From: Pseudonocardia oroxyli
GTDB taxonomy: Bacteria > Actinomycetota > Actinomycetes > Mycobacteriales > Pseudonocardiaceae
Length of the DNA stretch: 64,000 nucleotides
Reading direction: 5' to 3'
Assembly: GCF_900102195.1 (NCBI RefSeq)
Contig: NZ_FNBE01000018.1
Coordinates: 62,001-126,000 of the forward strand
Shown: piece after piece, positions 17,423-26,097 of the stretch
How the letters are laid out: each line of letters starts with the position of its first letter
Position numbering within the stretch: the stretch's first letter is position 1
Program-made: the position numbers and the translations under genes
Notes under the pieces: model-generated
Told to the model about the DNA's origin: nothing
Seen by the model: the letters and a program-made list of their open reading frames with translations, nothing else
Database searches by the model: none

Positions 17423-18760
17423 TCAGACCCCGACAAGCTCTTCGACAGGCAACCGCCGGACCTCAGGGCGGGGTGCAGGTATCGCCCCGATCAGATCGGG
17501 CCGGTGCAGAAGGTTCCGTGACGGTGGGATCCCCGTCCACCACGGCGGGTGGAAGACCGGCAACCCGGCTTCCATCGTGATCCGCCATTCCCCTTTGTGC
17601 TGCAGGCGATGATGCCGCCCGCAGAGGAGCACCAGGTTGTCGACGGCGGTGACCCCGCCGTCCGCCCAGTGTTCGACGTGGTGGGCCTCGGTCCACCTCG
17701 CCGGCAGCCCGCAGCCGGGGTGGGCGCATCCTCCGTCGCGGGCGTCGAGGGCCCGGCGCATCCCGACGGTGACCACTCGGCTGCGCCGCCCGACGTCGAG
17801 CGGCTCGCCCCGCGACCCGAGCACCACGGGCACGACGGCCCCATCGCACGCCAGCCGCCGGACCTCCTCGGCGCAGAGCACCGACCGCCCGATCCCGTCT
17901 CCGAACTCCAGCAACCCGGCTCCTCCGGCAGCCTGGAGCGAGGCCAGCGGGATCGTGACGGTGAGGTGCGGCCGCTCCCCACCTTCGGTGGGCAGCGCAC
18001 CCGAGTCCAGCATTCGACGGCACAGTTCGACGAGTGCGTCCCCGTCCCGCTCCGCCATCGACCGCCCGTCGGGTACCCGCTCCCCCGCCCCGTGCTCGCA
18101 GTTCGGCTCGGCGCACTCCCCGGGGCCGTGCTCGCCGACCGGCACGGCCAGCGGCGACAGGGCGGTCCGGACGACGGCGGCGGACTCCGAATCCAGCCAG
18201 CCCTTCGCCTCGTACCCGTCTCCCCGCTCGACGAACCGCAGCCGATTGCGGCTCGGCGCCCCGTCCCGCGGACGGGGACCGTCCGGGTCGAGGAGCGACA
18301 ACGCCAGCTGGGCCGCCTTCCGCAGCGAGTCCGGATCCACCGTGCGCGCGATCGACGCGAGGTCCCGCTCCAACGACTCGGCCTTCGCGGCCTGCAGGTG
18401 GGTGGGCAGCGCCCCCATCGCCTTGCGGATCACCGTGACGTGCTCGAGTGACACCGCCGCCGCACCCACGGCCTCCGCGGTGGCGGGTAGTGCGGCGGGC
18501 AGCTCCTCCCCGATCAGCGACCACTGCGGGACGACGGCGCGCGCCCCAGCCACCCGAGCCCGCGCCATGCCCGGCGACACCAACTGCAACGAGGCCAACA
18601 AATCGGCGGTGTCCCTGTAACCGTTCTCGGAGGCGAGCCCACGCTCCTCCACCTCGGCCACGATCCCCAGCATTCGCGCATCCAGTGCGTTGCGCGCGGA
18701 CTGCACATCGGAGAGCAGCACGAGAAGATCCTCGCCCGCCATCTCCGACCAGTCCGACAT
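17423..18760 (-). CDS. DUF222-type HNH endonuclease protein with SOS box
   Basis: This 445-residue protein has a helical DUF222-like N-terminal region and a C-terminal HNH domain: GGCAHPGC, TEAHHVEHWADGG, DNLVLLCGRHHRLQH. Such proteins are abundant, multicopy and mostly uncharacterised in actinobacteria; nuclease activity is inferred from the intact His-Asn-His set and the zinc cysteines. ATG 18760 was chosen; an ATG at 18781 is also in frame but lies inside a LexA-type palindrome (18774-18789). Repression by LexA and induction on DNA damage is therefore likely. It has no evident link to polysaccharide synthesis. Confidence 0.8.
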   Translation of the reverse strand: MSDWSEMAGEDLLVLLSDVQSARNALDARMLGIVAEVEERGLASENGYRDTADLLASLQLVSPGMARARVAGARAVVPQWSLIGEELPAALPATAEAVGAAAVSLEHVTVIRKAMGALPTHLQAAKAESLERDLASIARTVDPDSLRKAAQLALSLLDPDGPRPRDGAPSRNRLRFVERGDGYEAKGWLDSESAAVVRTALSPLAVPVGEHGPGECAEPNCEHGAGERVPDGRSMAERDGDALVELCRRMLDSGALPTEGGERPHLTVTIPLASLQAAGGAGLLEFGDGIGRSVLCAEEVRRLACDGAVVPVVLGSRGEPLDVGRRSRVVTVGMRRALDARDGGCAHPGCGLPARWTEAHHVEHWADGGVTAVDNLVLLCGRHHRLQHKGEWRITMEAGLPVFHPPWWTGIPPSRNLLHRPDLIGAIPAPRPEVRRLPVEELVGV

Positions 18761-18773
18761 ACCCACATCATAC

Positions 18774-18789
18774 TCGAACATGTGTTCGA
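18774..18789. promoter_or_regulatory. LexA (SOS) box
   Basis: TCGAACATGTGTTCGA matches the Gram-positive/mycobacterial LexA consensus CGAAC-RNRY-GTTCG with no mismatch and is palindromic through TCGAAC/GTTCGA. It ends 13 bases before the HNH start codon, where bound LexA would block transcription. Confidence 0.75.
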
Positions 18790-18937
18790 GGAGCGCCCGT
18801 CCCGCGCCATCGCGCCCAGCGGTCGAGTCCGAGCGACGGCAGGGCTCACATCGTCCGGAGCCGGATGACAGCAGAGCCCCACCGGACAGTCGGATCATCA
18901 TTTTCGCTGACGTGTGGCATCCGACACAGCACTCTCC

Positions 18938-18965
18938 GTAACAGCCGTGCTTGGGCCTCCGACGG
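18938..18965 (+). promoter_or_regulatory. Candidate ECF-type promoter for the WcaI-like glycosyltransferase
   Basis: GTAAC (18938-18942), 17 bases, CGACGG (18960-18965), 89 bases before the GTG at 19055. Confidence 0.5.
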
Positions 18966-19054
18966 ACACGGTGAGCGGGACGTGATCTCGCCGGCCCCGT
19001 GCCGGCCCGGTGCCTCCCCTTCCGGCGCACATCCACGAAATTCGAGGAGTCCCC

Positions 19055-20377
19055 GTGTCGATCGACCCCGTCCGCGTCCAACAGACCACTGTGGACGCGC
19101 CTGAGGTCGGTCCGGCACAGGTGGAGAAAGCCCACCTGCAGGCGGCAGGCCGGGACGGCGGACCGCTGCGCGTGCTCGCCGTCGGGATCAACTTCGGACC
19201 CGAACACACCGGCATCGCCCCGTACACCACGCAGCTCTGCGACCACCTCGCCGAGCACGGCGCCGAGGTCACGGTGTTCACCGGCGTCCCGCACTACCCG
19301 AGCTGGGCCGTCGACCGCACACACCGCTTCCGGCTGCGCCGCACCGAGCGCCGCGGCAACCTCGAGATCCGCAGGCTCCGCCACTTCGTGCCGCGCAGCC
19401 AGTCCGCCCTCAAGCGCGGGCTCTACGAGCTGACCTTCGCCCTCAACGTGGCCCTGCAGCGCCCGCGCGAGCGACCGGACGTCGTCGTGGCCGTGGTCCC
19501 TTCGCTGTTCAGCGCCGTCATCGCCCAGCGCCTGGCGAAGCGCGCGGGTGTCCGGCTGGTCGTGTGGGTGCAGGACGTGATGGGTCGCGCCGCCGCCCAG
19601 AGTGGCATGAGCGGCGGCGGCAAGGTCGCGTCGGCGGTCTCGGCGGTGGAGAGCTGGGTGCTCAACCGGGCCAGCGAGGTCCTGGTCCTGAACTCGCACT
19701 TCGCCGAGTACGTCGCCGAGAGCGGCGTCGCCCGGGAGCGGATCACGCTGCGTTCCAACTGGAGCCACGTGCCCAGCCCATCCGGCCGGGATCGCGCCGA
19801 GCTGCGCGAGCGCTTCGGCTGGCGGCCGGAGGAGACGATCGTCCTGCACTCCGGGAACATGGGACTCAAGCAGGCCCTGGAACACGTGGTGGCGGCCGGT
19901 CGGGTCGTCGACGAGACCGCGCCGGGATCGCTGCGGTTCGTCCTGATGGGCGACGGCAGCCAGCGCGCGGCGCTCGAGCAGGAGGCCGCGGACGTCGCAT
20001 CGGTGCAGTTCCTCCCGCCCGCCGACTCCGCGGAGTTCGCGGACGTCCTCGCCGCCGCGGACGTGCTGCTGGTCAACGAGCGGGCCTCGTCGATCGACAT
20101 GAGCCTACCCAGCAAGCTCACGTCCTATCTGAAGGCGGGCCGCCCCGTCGTCGCCGCCTCGCCCGCCGCCGGCGGCACCGCGGCGGAGGTGCTGCGCTCC
20201 GGCGGGGGGATCGTCGTCACCCCGGAGTCCCCCGAGGACCTGGTGCGCGAGGTCGCGAAGCTGAGCGCGGACGGGGTGTCGATGGAGTCGCTGGCGACTG
20301 CCGGCCGCGAGTACGCGGAGACCGAGCTCGTCGCCCACGCCGCGCTGCGCCACCTCACCGCGAGGCTGCTCGCCTGA
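19055..20377 (+). CDS. Glycosyltransferase family 4 (WcaI-like)
   Basis: The 440-residue GT-B enzyme begins with a short variable tail and then RVLAVGINFGPEHTGIAPYT, the N-terminal signature of WcaI-type colanic-acid transferases. The C-terminal nucleotide-binding half has LHSGNMGLKQALEHV, FLPPADSAEFADVLAAADV and the acceptor-side loop SLPSKLTSYLKAGRPVVAA, where the usual E-x7-E is replaced by the SxPSKLxxY form common in this subgroup. GTG 19055 is preferred because GAGGAG stands a few bases upstream. It faces the phosphomannomutase gene and probably adds fucose or glucose in a colanic-acid-like repeat; the sugar is inferred. Confidence 0.85.
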   Translation: MSIDPVRVQQTTVDAPEVGPAQVEKAHLQAAGRDGGPLRVLAVGINFGPEHTGIAPYTTQLCDHLAEHGAEVTVFTGVPHYPSWAVDRTHRFRLRRTERRGNLEIRRLRHFVPRSQSALKRGLYELTFALNVALQRPRERPDVVVAVVPSLFSAVIAQRLAKRAGVRLVVWVQDVMGRAAAQSGMSGGGKVASAVSAVESWVLNRASEVLVLNSHFAEYVAESGVARERITLRSNWSHVPSPSGRDRAELRERFGWRPEETIVLHSGNMGLKQALEHVVAAGRVVDETAPGSLRFVLMGDGSQRAALEQEAADVASVQFLPPADSAEFADVLAAADVLLVNERASSIDMSLPSKLTSYLKAGRPVVAASPAAGGTAAEVLRSGGGIVVTPESPEDLVREVAKLSADGVSMESLATAGREYAETELVAHAALRHLTARLLA

Positions 20378-20394
20378 GACCCGCGGCCCGGACT

Positions 20395-21777
20395 TCAACC
20401 TCGGATGATCCCCAGCACCTCGTCCCGCAGCGCCTCCATGTCCCCGGTATCGGGCGCCTCGACGTTCAGCCGCAGCAGCGGCTCCGTGTTCGAGGCACGG
20501 ACGTTGAACCAGCGACCCGCGCCCAGGTCGATGGTCACACCGTCCAGCTCGTCCACCACCCCGCCCCGCGACCGCGCCCACATCCGCAGCCGCACGAGAA
20601 CCGCCTGCACGTCCGCCACGGTCGAGTTGATCTCGCCGGACGCGGCATAGGGCGCGTAGCTCGCCACCAGCTCGGACAGCGACCCCTCCTGTTCCCCCAG
20701 TGCCGCGAGAACGTGCAGGGCGGCGAGCATGCCCGTGTCCGCCTTGTAGAAGTCCGCGAAGTAGTAGTGCGCCGAGTGCTCGCCGCCGAACACCGCGCCG
20801 GTCCGGGCCATCTCCGCCTTGATGAAGGAGTGTCCGACGCGGGTCCGCACCGCGACCCCGCCCGCCCGCGTGACCAGTTCCGGTACCGCGCGGGAGGAGA
20901 TCAGGTTGTAGAGGATCGTGCCGCCCGGCTGCCTGGCCAGCGACCGCAGGGCGACGAGCGCCGTGATCGCGGAGGGGGACACCGCGGCTCCCCCCTCGTC
21001 GACGACGAAGCAGCGGTCGGCGTCGCCGTCGAAGGCCAGCCCGACGTCCGCCCCCACCTCGACGACGCGCCGCTGCAGGTCGACCAGGTTGGCGGGCTCG
21101 AGCGGGTTGGCCTCGTGGTTCGGGAACGTCCCGTCCAGCTCGAAGTACAGCGGGTCGACCCGGACGAGCCCGTCGAGCACGGCGGGGACGGTCAGCCCGC
21201 CCATGCCGTTGCCGGCGTCGACGACCACGTGCAGCGGCCGGATGCCCCGCAGGTCGACCAGGTCGTGCATCCGACGCGCGTAGGTCGGCAGCAGCTCGAC
21301 CGGGCTGACCACCCCTCCCCCGCGCGGTGCGGGCACGTCGCCGTCGAGGAGTCCCTGCGCCTCGTCCCTGATCTCCGCGAGCCCGGTGGACAGGCTGATC
21401 GGGCCCGCGCCCGGGTGGCACAGCTTGATCCCGTTGTAGGCCGCCGGGTTGTGCGATGCGGTGAAGACCGCGCCCGGCAGGTGCATCGAACCGGACGCGA
21501 AGTAGAGCATGTCCGTCGAGGCGAGCCCGGCGGACCGTACGTCCAGCCCGGCTTCCACGACGCCGCGGGAGAACGCCGCAGACAGCTCCGGACCGGAGTC
21601 CCGCATGTCGTGCGCGACCACGACCGCCCGCGCGCCACACTCCGCGGCCATCCGCCGCGCGAAGGCCCATCCGAGCGCGTGCGCCACCGCGGGGGTGAGC
21701 TGGCTGCCGACGAGTCCGCGCACGTCGTAGGCCTTGACGATGTCGGCGAGACGAGGGGTGAGCTGCGTGGAGGTCAC
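20395..21777 (-). CDS. manB: Phosphomannomutase/phosphoglucomutase
   Basis: This 460-residue alpha-D-phosphohexomutase interconverts mannose-6-phosphate and mannose-1-phosphate (or the glucose equivalents), feeding GDP-mannose synthesis. Signatures in order: AYDVRG near the N-terminus, the phosphoserine loop FTASHNPAAYNG, the magnesium loop DGDADR, the sugar loop GEHSAHYYF and the C-terminal phosphate loop RASNTEP. The GTG start has GAGGA upstream. Together with gmd and fcl it completes most of a GDP-fucose route; mannose-1-phosphate guanylyltransferase is not in the window. An additional copy elsewhere in the genome is likely. Confidence 0.88.
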   Translation of the reverse strand: MTSTQLTPRLADIVKAYDVRGLVGSQLTPAVAHALGWAFARRMAAECGARAVVVAHDMRDSGPELSAAFSRGVVEAGLDVRSAGLASTDMLYFASGSMHLPGAVFTASHNPAAYNGIKLCHPGAGPISLSTGLAEIRDEAQGLLDGDVPAPRGGGVVSPVELLPTYARRMHDLVDLRGIRPLHVVVDAGNGMGGLTVPAVLDGLVRVDPLYFELDGTFPNHEANPLEPANLVDLQRRVVEVGADVGLAFDGDADRCFVVDEGGAAVSPSAITALVALRSLARQPGGTILYNLISSRAVPELVTRAGGVAVRTRVGHSFIKAEMARTGAVFGGEHSAHYYFADFYKADTGMLAALHVLAALGEQEGSLSELVASYAPYAASGEINSTVADVQAVLVRLRMWARSRGGVVDELDGVTIDLGAGRWFNVRASNTEPLLRLNVEAPDTGDMEALRDEVLGIIRG

Positions 21778-21783
21778 GTCCTC

Positions 21784-21811
21784 GACTCCGTTGGCCGGGG
21801 CGGATCGTTAG
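21784..21811 (-). promoter_or_regulatory. Weak candidate promoter of the same class before manB
   Basis: On the minus strand, CTAAC (21811-21807), 17 bases, GGAGTC (21789-21784), six bases before the GTG. Only part of the consensus is met. Confidence 0.25.
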
Positions 21812-21857
21812 CCGGTGAGACGGTCCACGTGAGATAGGCCGCACCCGAGCAACGCCA

Positions 21858-23174
21858 TCACCCCGCGTGCCGACGCCCCAGCGCCCGGTAGCTCCAGCCG
21901 GCGGCTTCCCAGGCGTCCCGGTCGAGCGCGTTGCGCCCGTCGAGCACCCGCTTCTGCTTCACGACCTTGCCGAACTCGGCCGGATCCAGCGAACGGAACT
22001 GCTTCCATTCGGTGAGCAGCAGGACCGCGTCGGCTCCTCGCGCGGCCTCCTCGGCCGAGTCCGCATAGTCCAGCTGGGGCCACTGGGCCTTGCAGTTCTC
22101 GACGGCGGCCGGGTCGGTGACCACGACGGTGGCGCCCTGGAGCTGCAGCTGGGCGGCGACGTTCAGGGCGGGCGAGTCGCGGATGTCGTCGGACTCCGGC
22201 TTGAACGCCGCGCCGAGGACGGCGATGCGCTTGCCGAGGAGGGAGCCGTCGAGGACCTCGCGGGCCAGCTCGACCATGCGGATCCGGCGGCGCATGTTGA
22301 TGTTGTCGACCTCACGCAGGAAGGTCAGCGCCTGATCGGCCCCCAGCTCGCCCGCGCGGGCCATGAACGCCCGGATGTCCTTGGGGAGACATCCGCCGCC
22401 GAACCCGAGGCCGGCGTTGAGGAACTTGCGGCCGATGCGGTCGTCATGGCCGATGGCGTCGGCCAACTGCTTCACGTCCGCGCCGGTGGCCTCGCACAGC
22501 TCGGCCATCGCGTTGATGAACGAGATCTTGGTGGCGAGGAACGAGTTCGCCGCGGTCTTGACCATCTCGGCGGTGGCGTAGTCGGTGACCACCTTGGGCG
22601 TGGCCGCGGCCACGATCGTCGCGTAGACCTCGTCGAGAAGAGCCTCAGCGCGGGTGTCGCCCGCGGGCACCCCGTAGACCAGGCGGTCCGGGTGGAGGGT
22701 GTCCTGCACCGCGTAGCCCTCGCGCAGGAACTCCGGGTTCCACGCCAGCAGCGCGCCGGGCACCTTCTCCATGACGACCTCGGCGAGGCGGGCCGCGGTG
22801 CCCACCGGCACCGTCGACTTCCCGACGACCAGCTCACCGGGCTGTAGCACCTCGACCAGGGAGGCGACAGCACCTTCCACGAACCGCAGGTCCGCCGCAT
22901 ACTCCCCGCGCTTCTGCGGCGTGCCGACGCACACGAAGTGCACCTGGGCACCTGCTGCCGCGGACATCTGCGAGGAGAACGTCAACCGGCCGCTGGCAAG
23001 GGACCTTGCGAGCAGCTCATCGAACCCGGGTTCGTAGAAGGGTGTCTTGCCCGCGGCGAGCAACTCGGCCTTCCGCTCGTCCACCTCCACCCCGACGACC
23101 TCGTGCCCGAGCTCCGCCATCGACGCCGCGTGCACCGCCCCCAGGTAGCCGCAACCGATGACCGAGATCCTCAT
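21858..23174 (-). CDS. ugd: UDP-glucose 6-dehydrogenase
   Basis: The 438-residue enzyme oxidises UDP-glucose to UDP-glucuronate with two NAD. It starts with VIGCGYLGAVHA, has YEPGFDELL and NPEFLREGYAV, and the catalytic loop GFGGGCLPKDIRAF with the nucleophilic Cys. The C-terminal UDP-binding domain (GAAFKPESDDIRDSPA) is complete. ATG 23174 is chosen because the Rossmann strand begins immediately and GGAG lies upstream. The product could be a repeat-unit sugar or the precursor for other uronic-derived sugars. It is transcribed away from the WcaF-like gene. Confidence 0.9.
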   Translation of the reverse strand: MRISVIGCGYLGAVHAASMAELGHEVVGVEVDERKAELLAAGKTPFYEPGFDELLARSLASGRLTFSSQMSAAAGAQVHFVCVGTPQKRGEYAADLRFVEGAVASLVEVLQPGELVVGKSTVPVGTAARLAEVVMEKVPGALLAWNPEFLREGYAVQDTLHPDRLVYGVPAGDTRAEALLDEVYATIVAAATPKVVTDYATAEMVKTAANSFLATKISFINAMAELCEATGADVKQLADAIGHDDRIGRKFLNAGLGFGGGCLPKDIRAFMARAGELGADQALTFLREVDNINMRRRIRMVELAREVLDGSLLGKRIAVLGAAFKPESDDIRDSPALNVAAQLQLQGATVVVTDPAAVENCKAQWPQLDYADSAEEAARGADAVLLLTEWKQFRSLDPAEFGKVVKQKRVLDGRNALDRDAWEAAGWSYRALGRRHAG

Positions 23175-23210
23175 CTTCGCCCCAACTCCTCGCACCGCAT
23201 GTCATCTCGA

Positions 23211-23238
23211 CTGTCCGTACGCACGCGCAACGCGTTAC
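23211..23238 (-). promoter_or_regulatory. Candidate ECF-type promoter for ugd
   Basis: On the minus strand, GTAAC (23238-23234), 17 bases, GGACAG (23216-23211), 36 bases before the ATG. One base of the -10 block differs from the CGACAG seen before sugar transferase 1. Confidence 0.4.
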
Positions 23239-23308
23239 CGGCGTTCCTCCTCTGTGACGGGCCCGGCCGCGGCAATCATCAACTTTCATGACGCCCCGCG
23301 CCCGACCG

Positions 23309-23336
23309 GTAACGGGCTGCCGAACACCTACGACGA
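23309..23336 (+). promoter_or_regulatory. Candidate ECF-type promoter for the WcaF-like gene
   Basis: GTAAC (23309-23313), 17 bases, CGACGA (23331-23336), 57 bases before the ATG at 23394 and back to back with the ugd element. Confidence 0.5.
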
Positions 23337-23393
23337 ACGGAGCAGGTGGCCTCGTGTCACCTCTGCTGCCCCGACCTTGGAGTCCTCCCGGCC

Positions 23394-23951
23394 ATGACCA
23401 CTCCCGCACTCGATCTCGGCTCCCACACCGGGCGCCGCTACGACAAGGGGCGGCCCGTCCACTGGCAGGTCCTCTGGCACCTGGCCAGCCACCTCGTCTT
23501 CCAGAAGTGGTGGTTCCCGGCCCGCTTCCGCCCGGCCCTGCTGCGCGCGTTCGGGGCCCGAGTGTCGGACGACGTCGTCATCCGCCAGGAGGTCCGCATC
23601 CACTGGCCATGGAAGCTCCGGATCGACGGACCCGCGTGGATCGGGCACGGCGCGTGGATCCTGAATCTCGACGACGTGGTCATCGAGCGGGACGTCTGCC
23701 TCAGCCAGGAGGCATTTCTCTGCACGGGCTCGCACGACCGCTTCGACCCCGCCTTCGAACACACCAACGCCCCCATTCGGCTGGAACGGGGATCGTGGGT
23801 CTGCGCGCGGGCGGTCGTTCTGCCGGGGACGGTCGTCGGGGCACACGCGGTCGTGGGCGCCGGTGCGGTGGTCCACGGCGCTCTCGACCCCTCGTCGCGC
23901 ACGTTCGCCACTTCGGCGGGTGTGCGCGAATCCGCGGCCACCGTCGGCTAA
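23394..23951 (+). CDS. WcaF-like acetyltransferase (left-handed beta helix)
   Basis: The 185-residue protein has a helical N-terminus with conserved QKWWFPARFRP and then hexapeptide-repeat turns: IRQEVRIHWPWKLRI, GPAWIGHGAWI, IERDVCLSQEAFLCTGSHD and IRLERGSWVCARAVVLPGTVVG. The CTGSHD stretch carries the catalytic His of this family. WcaF enzymes O-acetylate a sugar, typically fucose, in colanic-acid-like polymers, which fits the adjacent GDP-fucose genes. The ATG has GGAG about 11 bases upstream. The cytoplasmic enzyme would use acetyl-CoA. Confidence 0.83.
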   Translation: MTTPALDLGSHTGRRYDKGRPVHWQVLWHLASHLVFQKWWFPARFRPALLRAFGARVSDDVVIRQEVRIHWPWKLRIDGPAWIGHGAWILNLDDVVIERDVCLSQEAFLCTGSHDRFDPAFEHTNAPIRLERGSWVCARAVVLPGTVVGAHAVVGAGAVVHGALDPSSRTFATSAGVRESAATVG

Positions 23952-23975
23952 CGATCGTCACTCCCTCGTCGACGG
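23948..23975 (+). promoter_or_regulatory. Candidate ECF-type promoter for fcl-gmd
   Basis: CTAAC (23948-23952), 17 bases, CGACGG (23970-23975). It overlaps the last codons of the WcaF-like gene and lies 93 bases before fcl. Confidence 0.45.
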
Positions 23976-24068
23976 ACACCACGACGGTGCTGTCGAAGGG
24001 CCGGCCTTCGCCTTCTCGGGCGAGCGGGCCCCACTCCTTCCGATTCAATCGAGGCAGGCACAGCTCCC

Positions 24069-25019
24069 ATGTCGGCAACACCGCTCTCGCGTGAGGCCAC
24101 CGTCTATGTGGCCGGACACCACGGTCTCGTGGGTTCCGCCATCGTGCGCCACCTTCGCGCGCAGGGATTCACGAACGTCGTGGGTGCGCGCTCGGCGGAG
24201 GTCGACCTGCGCGACCCGGCGGCCGTGCAGGCCTGGTTCGAGAAGGTGCGCCCGACCGTCGTGGTCGACGCCGCAGCCAGAGTCGGTGGCATTCTCGCCA
24301 ACTCGCAGTCCCCGGTGGAGTTCTTGAGCGACAACCTGCGAATGCAGTTGAACCTCATCGACACCGCCCACCGATTCGACGTGGAACGGCTGCTGTTCCT
24401 CGGGTCCAGCTGCATCTACCCGAAGTTCGCGGAGCAGCCGATCCGCGAGGACAGCCTCCTCACCGGCAAGCTCGAGGAGACGAACGACGCCTACGCGGTC
24501 GCCAAGATCGCTGGCATCACCCAGGTCGACGCCTACCGCCGTGAGTACGGTCGCCGCTGGATCTCGGCGATGCCGACCAACCTCTACGGCCCCGGTGACA
24601 ACTTCGACCTGCAGAAGTCCCACGTGCTGCCCGCTCTGATGAGCAAGTTCCACACCGCGGCGGTGGAGAAGCACTCCCAGGTCGTTGTCTGGGGCACCGG
24701 GACACCGCGCCGCGAGTTCCTGCACACGGATGACCTCGCCGCCGCCTGCCTGTTCCTGCTCGAGCACTACGACGAGCCCGGGCCCATCAACGTCGGCGTC
24801 GGCGAGGACTTGGAGATCCGGGAGATTGCGCAGATCGTCGCGGACGTCACGGGTTTCACCGGCGAGCTCGTCTTCGACACCAGCAAGCCGGACGGGACGC
24901 CACGCAAGCTGCTCGACATCAGCCGGCTCACCGGCCTCGGTTGGAAGCCGACCATCACGATCTCCGACGGCATCCGCAGTACCTACGACTGGTACCTGGC
25001 GAACGTCGCTCAGGCCTAG
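24069..25019 (+). CDS. fcl: GDP-L-fucose synthase
   Basis: This 316-residue extended SDR converts GDP-4-keto-6-deoxymannose to GDP-L-fucose by epimerisation and NADPH reduction. It shows VYVAGHHGLVGSA (cofactor loop with the His-x-Gly form of this family), LLFLGSSCIYPK, and Tyr-x3-Lys in DAYAVAKIAG, with MPTNLYGPGDN. The ATG lies 117 bases after the WcaF-like gene, and gmd follows after 31 bases. Third-position GC is high here, as in the rest of the genome, unlike the genes after gmd. Confidence 0.92.
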   Translation: MSATPLSREATVYVAGHHGLVGSAIVRHLRAQGFTNVVGARSAEVDLRDPAAVQAWFEKVRPTVVVDAAARVGGILANSQSPVEFLSDNLRMQLNLIDTAHRFDVERLLFLGSSCIYPKFAEQPIREDSLLTGKLEETNDAYAVAKIAGITQVDAYRREYGRRWISAMPTNLYGPGDNFDLQKSHVLPALMSKFHTAAVEKHSQVVVWGTGTPRREFLHTDDLAAACLFLLEHYDEPGPINVGVGEDLEIREIAQIVADVTGFTGELVFDTSKPDGTPRKLLDISRLTGLGWKPTITISDGIRSTYDWYLANVAQA

Positions 25020-25050
25020 CTACACCACATCCACCGGGGGGATTCACACG

Positions 25051-26037
25051 ATGACCGAGCCCAAGAGGGCCCTCATCACCGGCATCACCGGACAGGACGG
25101 CTCCTACCTCGCCGAACTGCTCCTCTCGAAGGGCTACGAGGTCCACGGCATCATCCGCCGCGCCTCCACCTTCAACACGCACCGGATCGACCACCTCTAC
25201 CAGGACCCGCACGACCCGGACGCCAAGCTCTTCCTGCACTACGGCGACCTCACCGACGCCTCCCGCCTGGTCACGCTGATGGAGAAGGTCGCCCCCCACG
25301 AGGTCTACCACCTCGCCGCCCAGTCCCACGTCCGCGTCTCCTTCGACGAGCCGGAGTACACGGGCAACACCACGGGCGTGGGCACTACCCGCCTGTTGGA
25401 GGCCATCCGGATGGCGAACATCGAGACCCGCTTCTACCAGGCTTCGAGCTCCGAGATGTTCGGTGCCACTCCCCCGCCGCAGAACGAGGACACCCCGTTC
25501 TACCCGCGCTCCCCCTATGGCGCTGCCAAGGTCTACGGCTACTGGATCGCCCGCAACTACCGCGAGGCCCACGGCATGTTCGCGGTTAACGGCATCCTCT
25601 TCAACCACGAGTCACCCCGCCGAGGTGAAACATTCGTTACTCGCAAGATCGCTCGCGCCGCAGCTCGGATCAAGCTCGGCATCGACAAGGAGCTCTACCT
25701 CGGCAACCTCGACGCCGTCCGAGACTGGGGCTACGCACCCGAATACGTCGAAGGCATGTGGCGGATGCTTCAGGCCGACGAACCGACCGATTACGTCCTC
25801 GCAACTGGGACCGCATATTCCGTACGAGACTTTGTTGAATTCTGCTTCCACCATGTCAACCTCGACTGGAAGGACTACGTCAAATTTGACGCCTCGTATC
25901 TGCGACCGACTGAAGTCGACTCCCTAATCGGAAACGCTGATCGCGCAAACACAATGCTGGGCTGGAAGGCGCAAATCCTACCACCTGAGCTTGCTGCAAT
26001 CATGACCCAGGCAGAGATCGAATCAACAACAATCTGA
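25051..26037 (+). CDS. gmd: GDP-mannose 4,6-dehydratase, mosaic gene
   Basis: The 328-residue enzyme makes GDP-4-keto-6-deoxymannose, the substrate of Fcl. Signatures: ITGITGQDGSYLAE at the N-terminus, HLAAQSHVRVSF, SSSEMFG, Tyr-x3-Lys in PYGAAKVYGY, and NHESPRRGETFVTRKI. GGGGGG precedes the ATG at 25051. The protein is intact, but codon use changes inside it: up to about 25590 nearly every third base is G or C, then codons such as TCA, GGT, GAA, ACA and TTT become common, fully so after about 25780. The 3' part belongs by composition to the following low-GC block, so the conserved 5' part was probably the recombination anchor. Confidence 0.92.
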   Translation: MTEPKRALITGITGQDGSYLAELLLSKGYEVHGIIRRASTFNTHRIDHLYQDPHDPDAKLFLHYGDLTDASRLVTLMEKVAPHEVYHLAAQSHVRVSFDEPEYTGNTTGVGTTRLLEAIRMANIETRFYQASSSEMFGATPPPQNEDTPFYPRSPYGAAKVYGYWIARNYREAHGMFAVNGILFNHESPRRGETFVTRKIARAAARIKLGIDKELYLGNLDAVRDWGYAPEYVEGMWRMLQADEPTDYVLATGTAYSVRDFVEFCFHHVNLDWKDYVKFDASYLRPTEVDSLIGNADRANTMLGWKAQILPPELAAIMTQAEIESTTI

Positions 26038-26097
26038 TAGCACGCCACGAGAAGGCCGAGAAATCAATCCGCTAGTGACACTAAGACGCGAGACACG

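Noticed and set aside
18782..19885. N-terminal extension of the HNH gene frame up to 19885
   Set aside because: The added residues are the shadow of the WcaI-like glycosyltransferase; the DUF222 part starts at 18760 next to the LexA box.
23952..26097. JUMPstart/ops element before the capsule-like operon
   Set aside because: The GGCGGTAG core of the proteobacterial element is absent, and it is not expected in actinobacteria.
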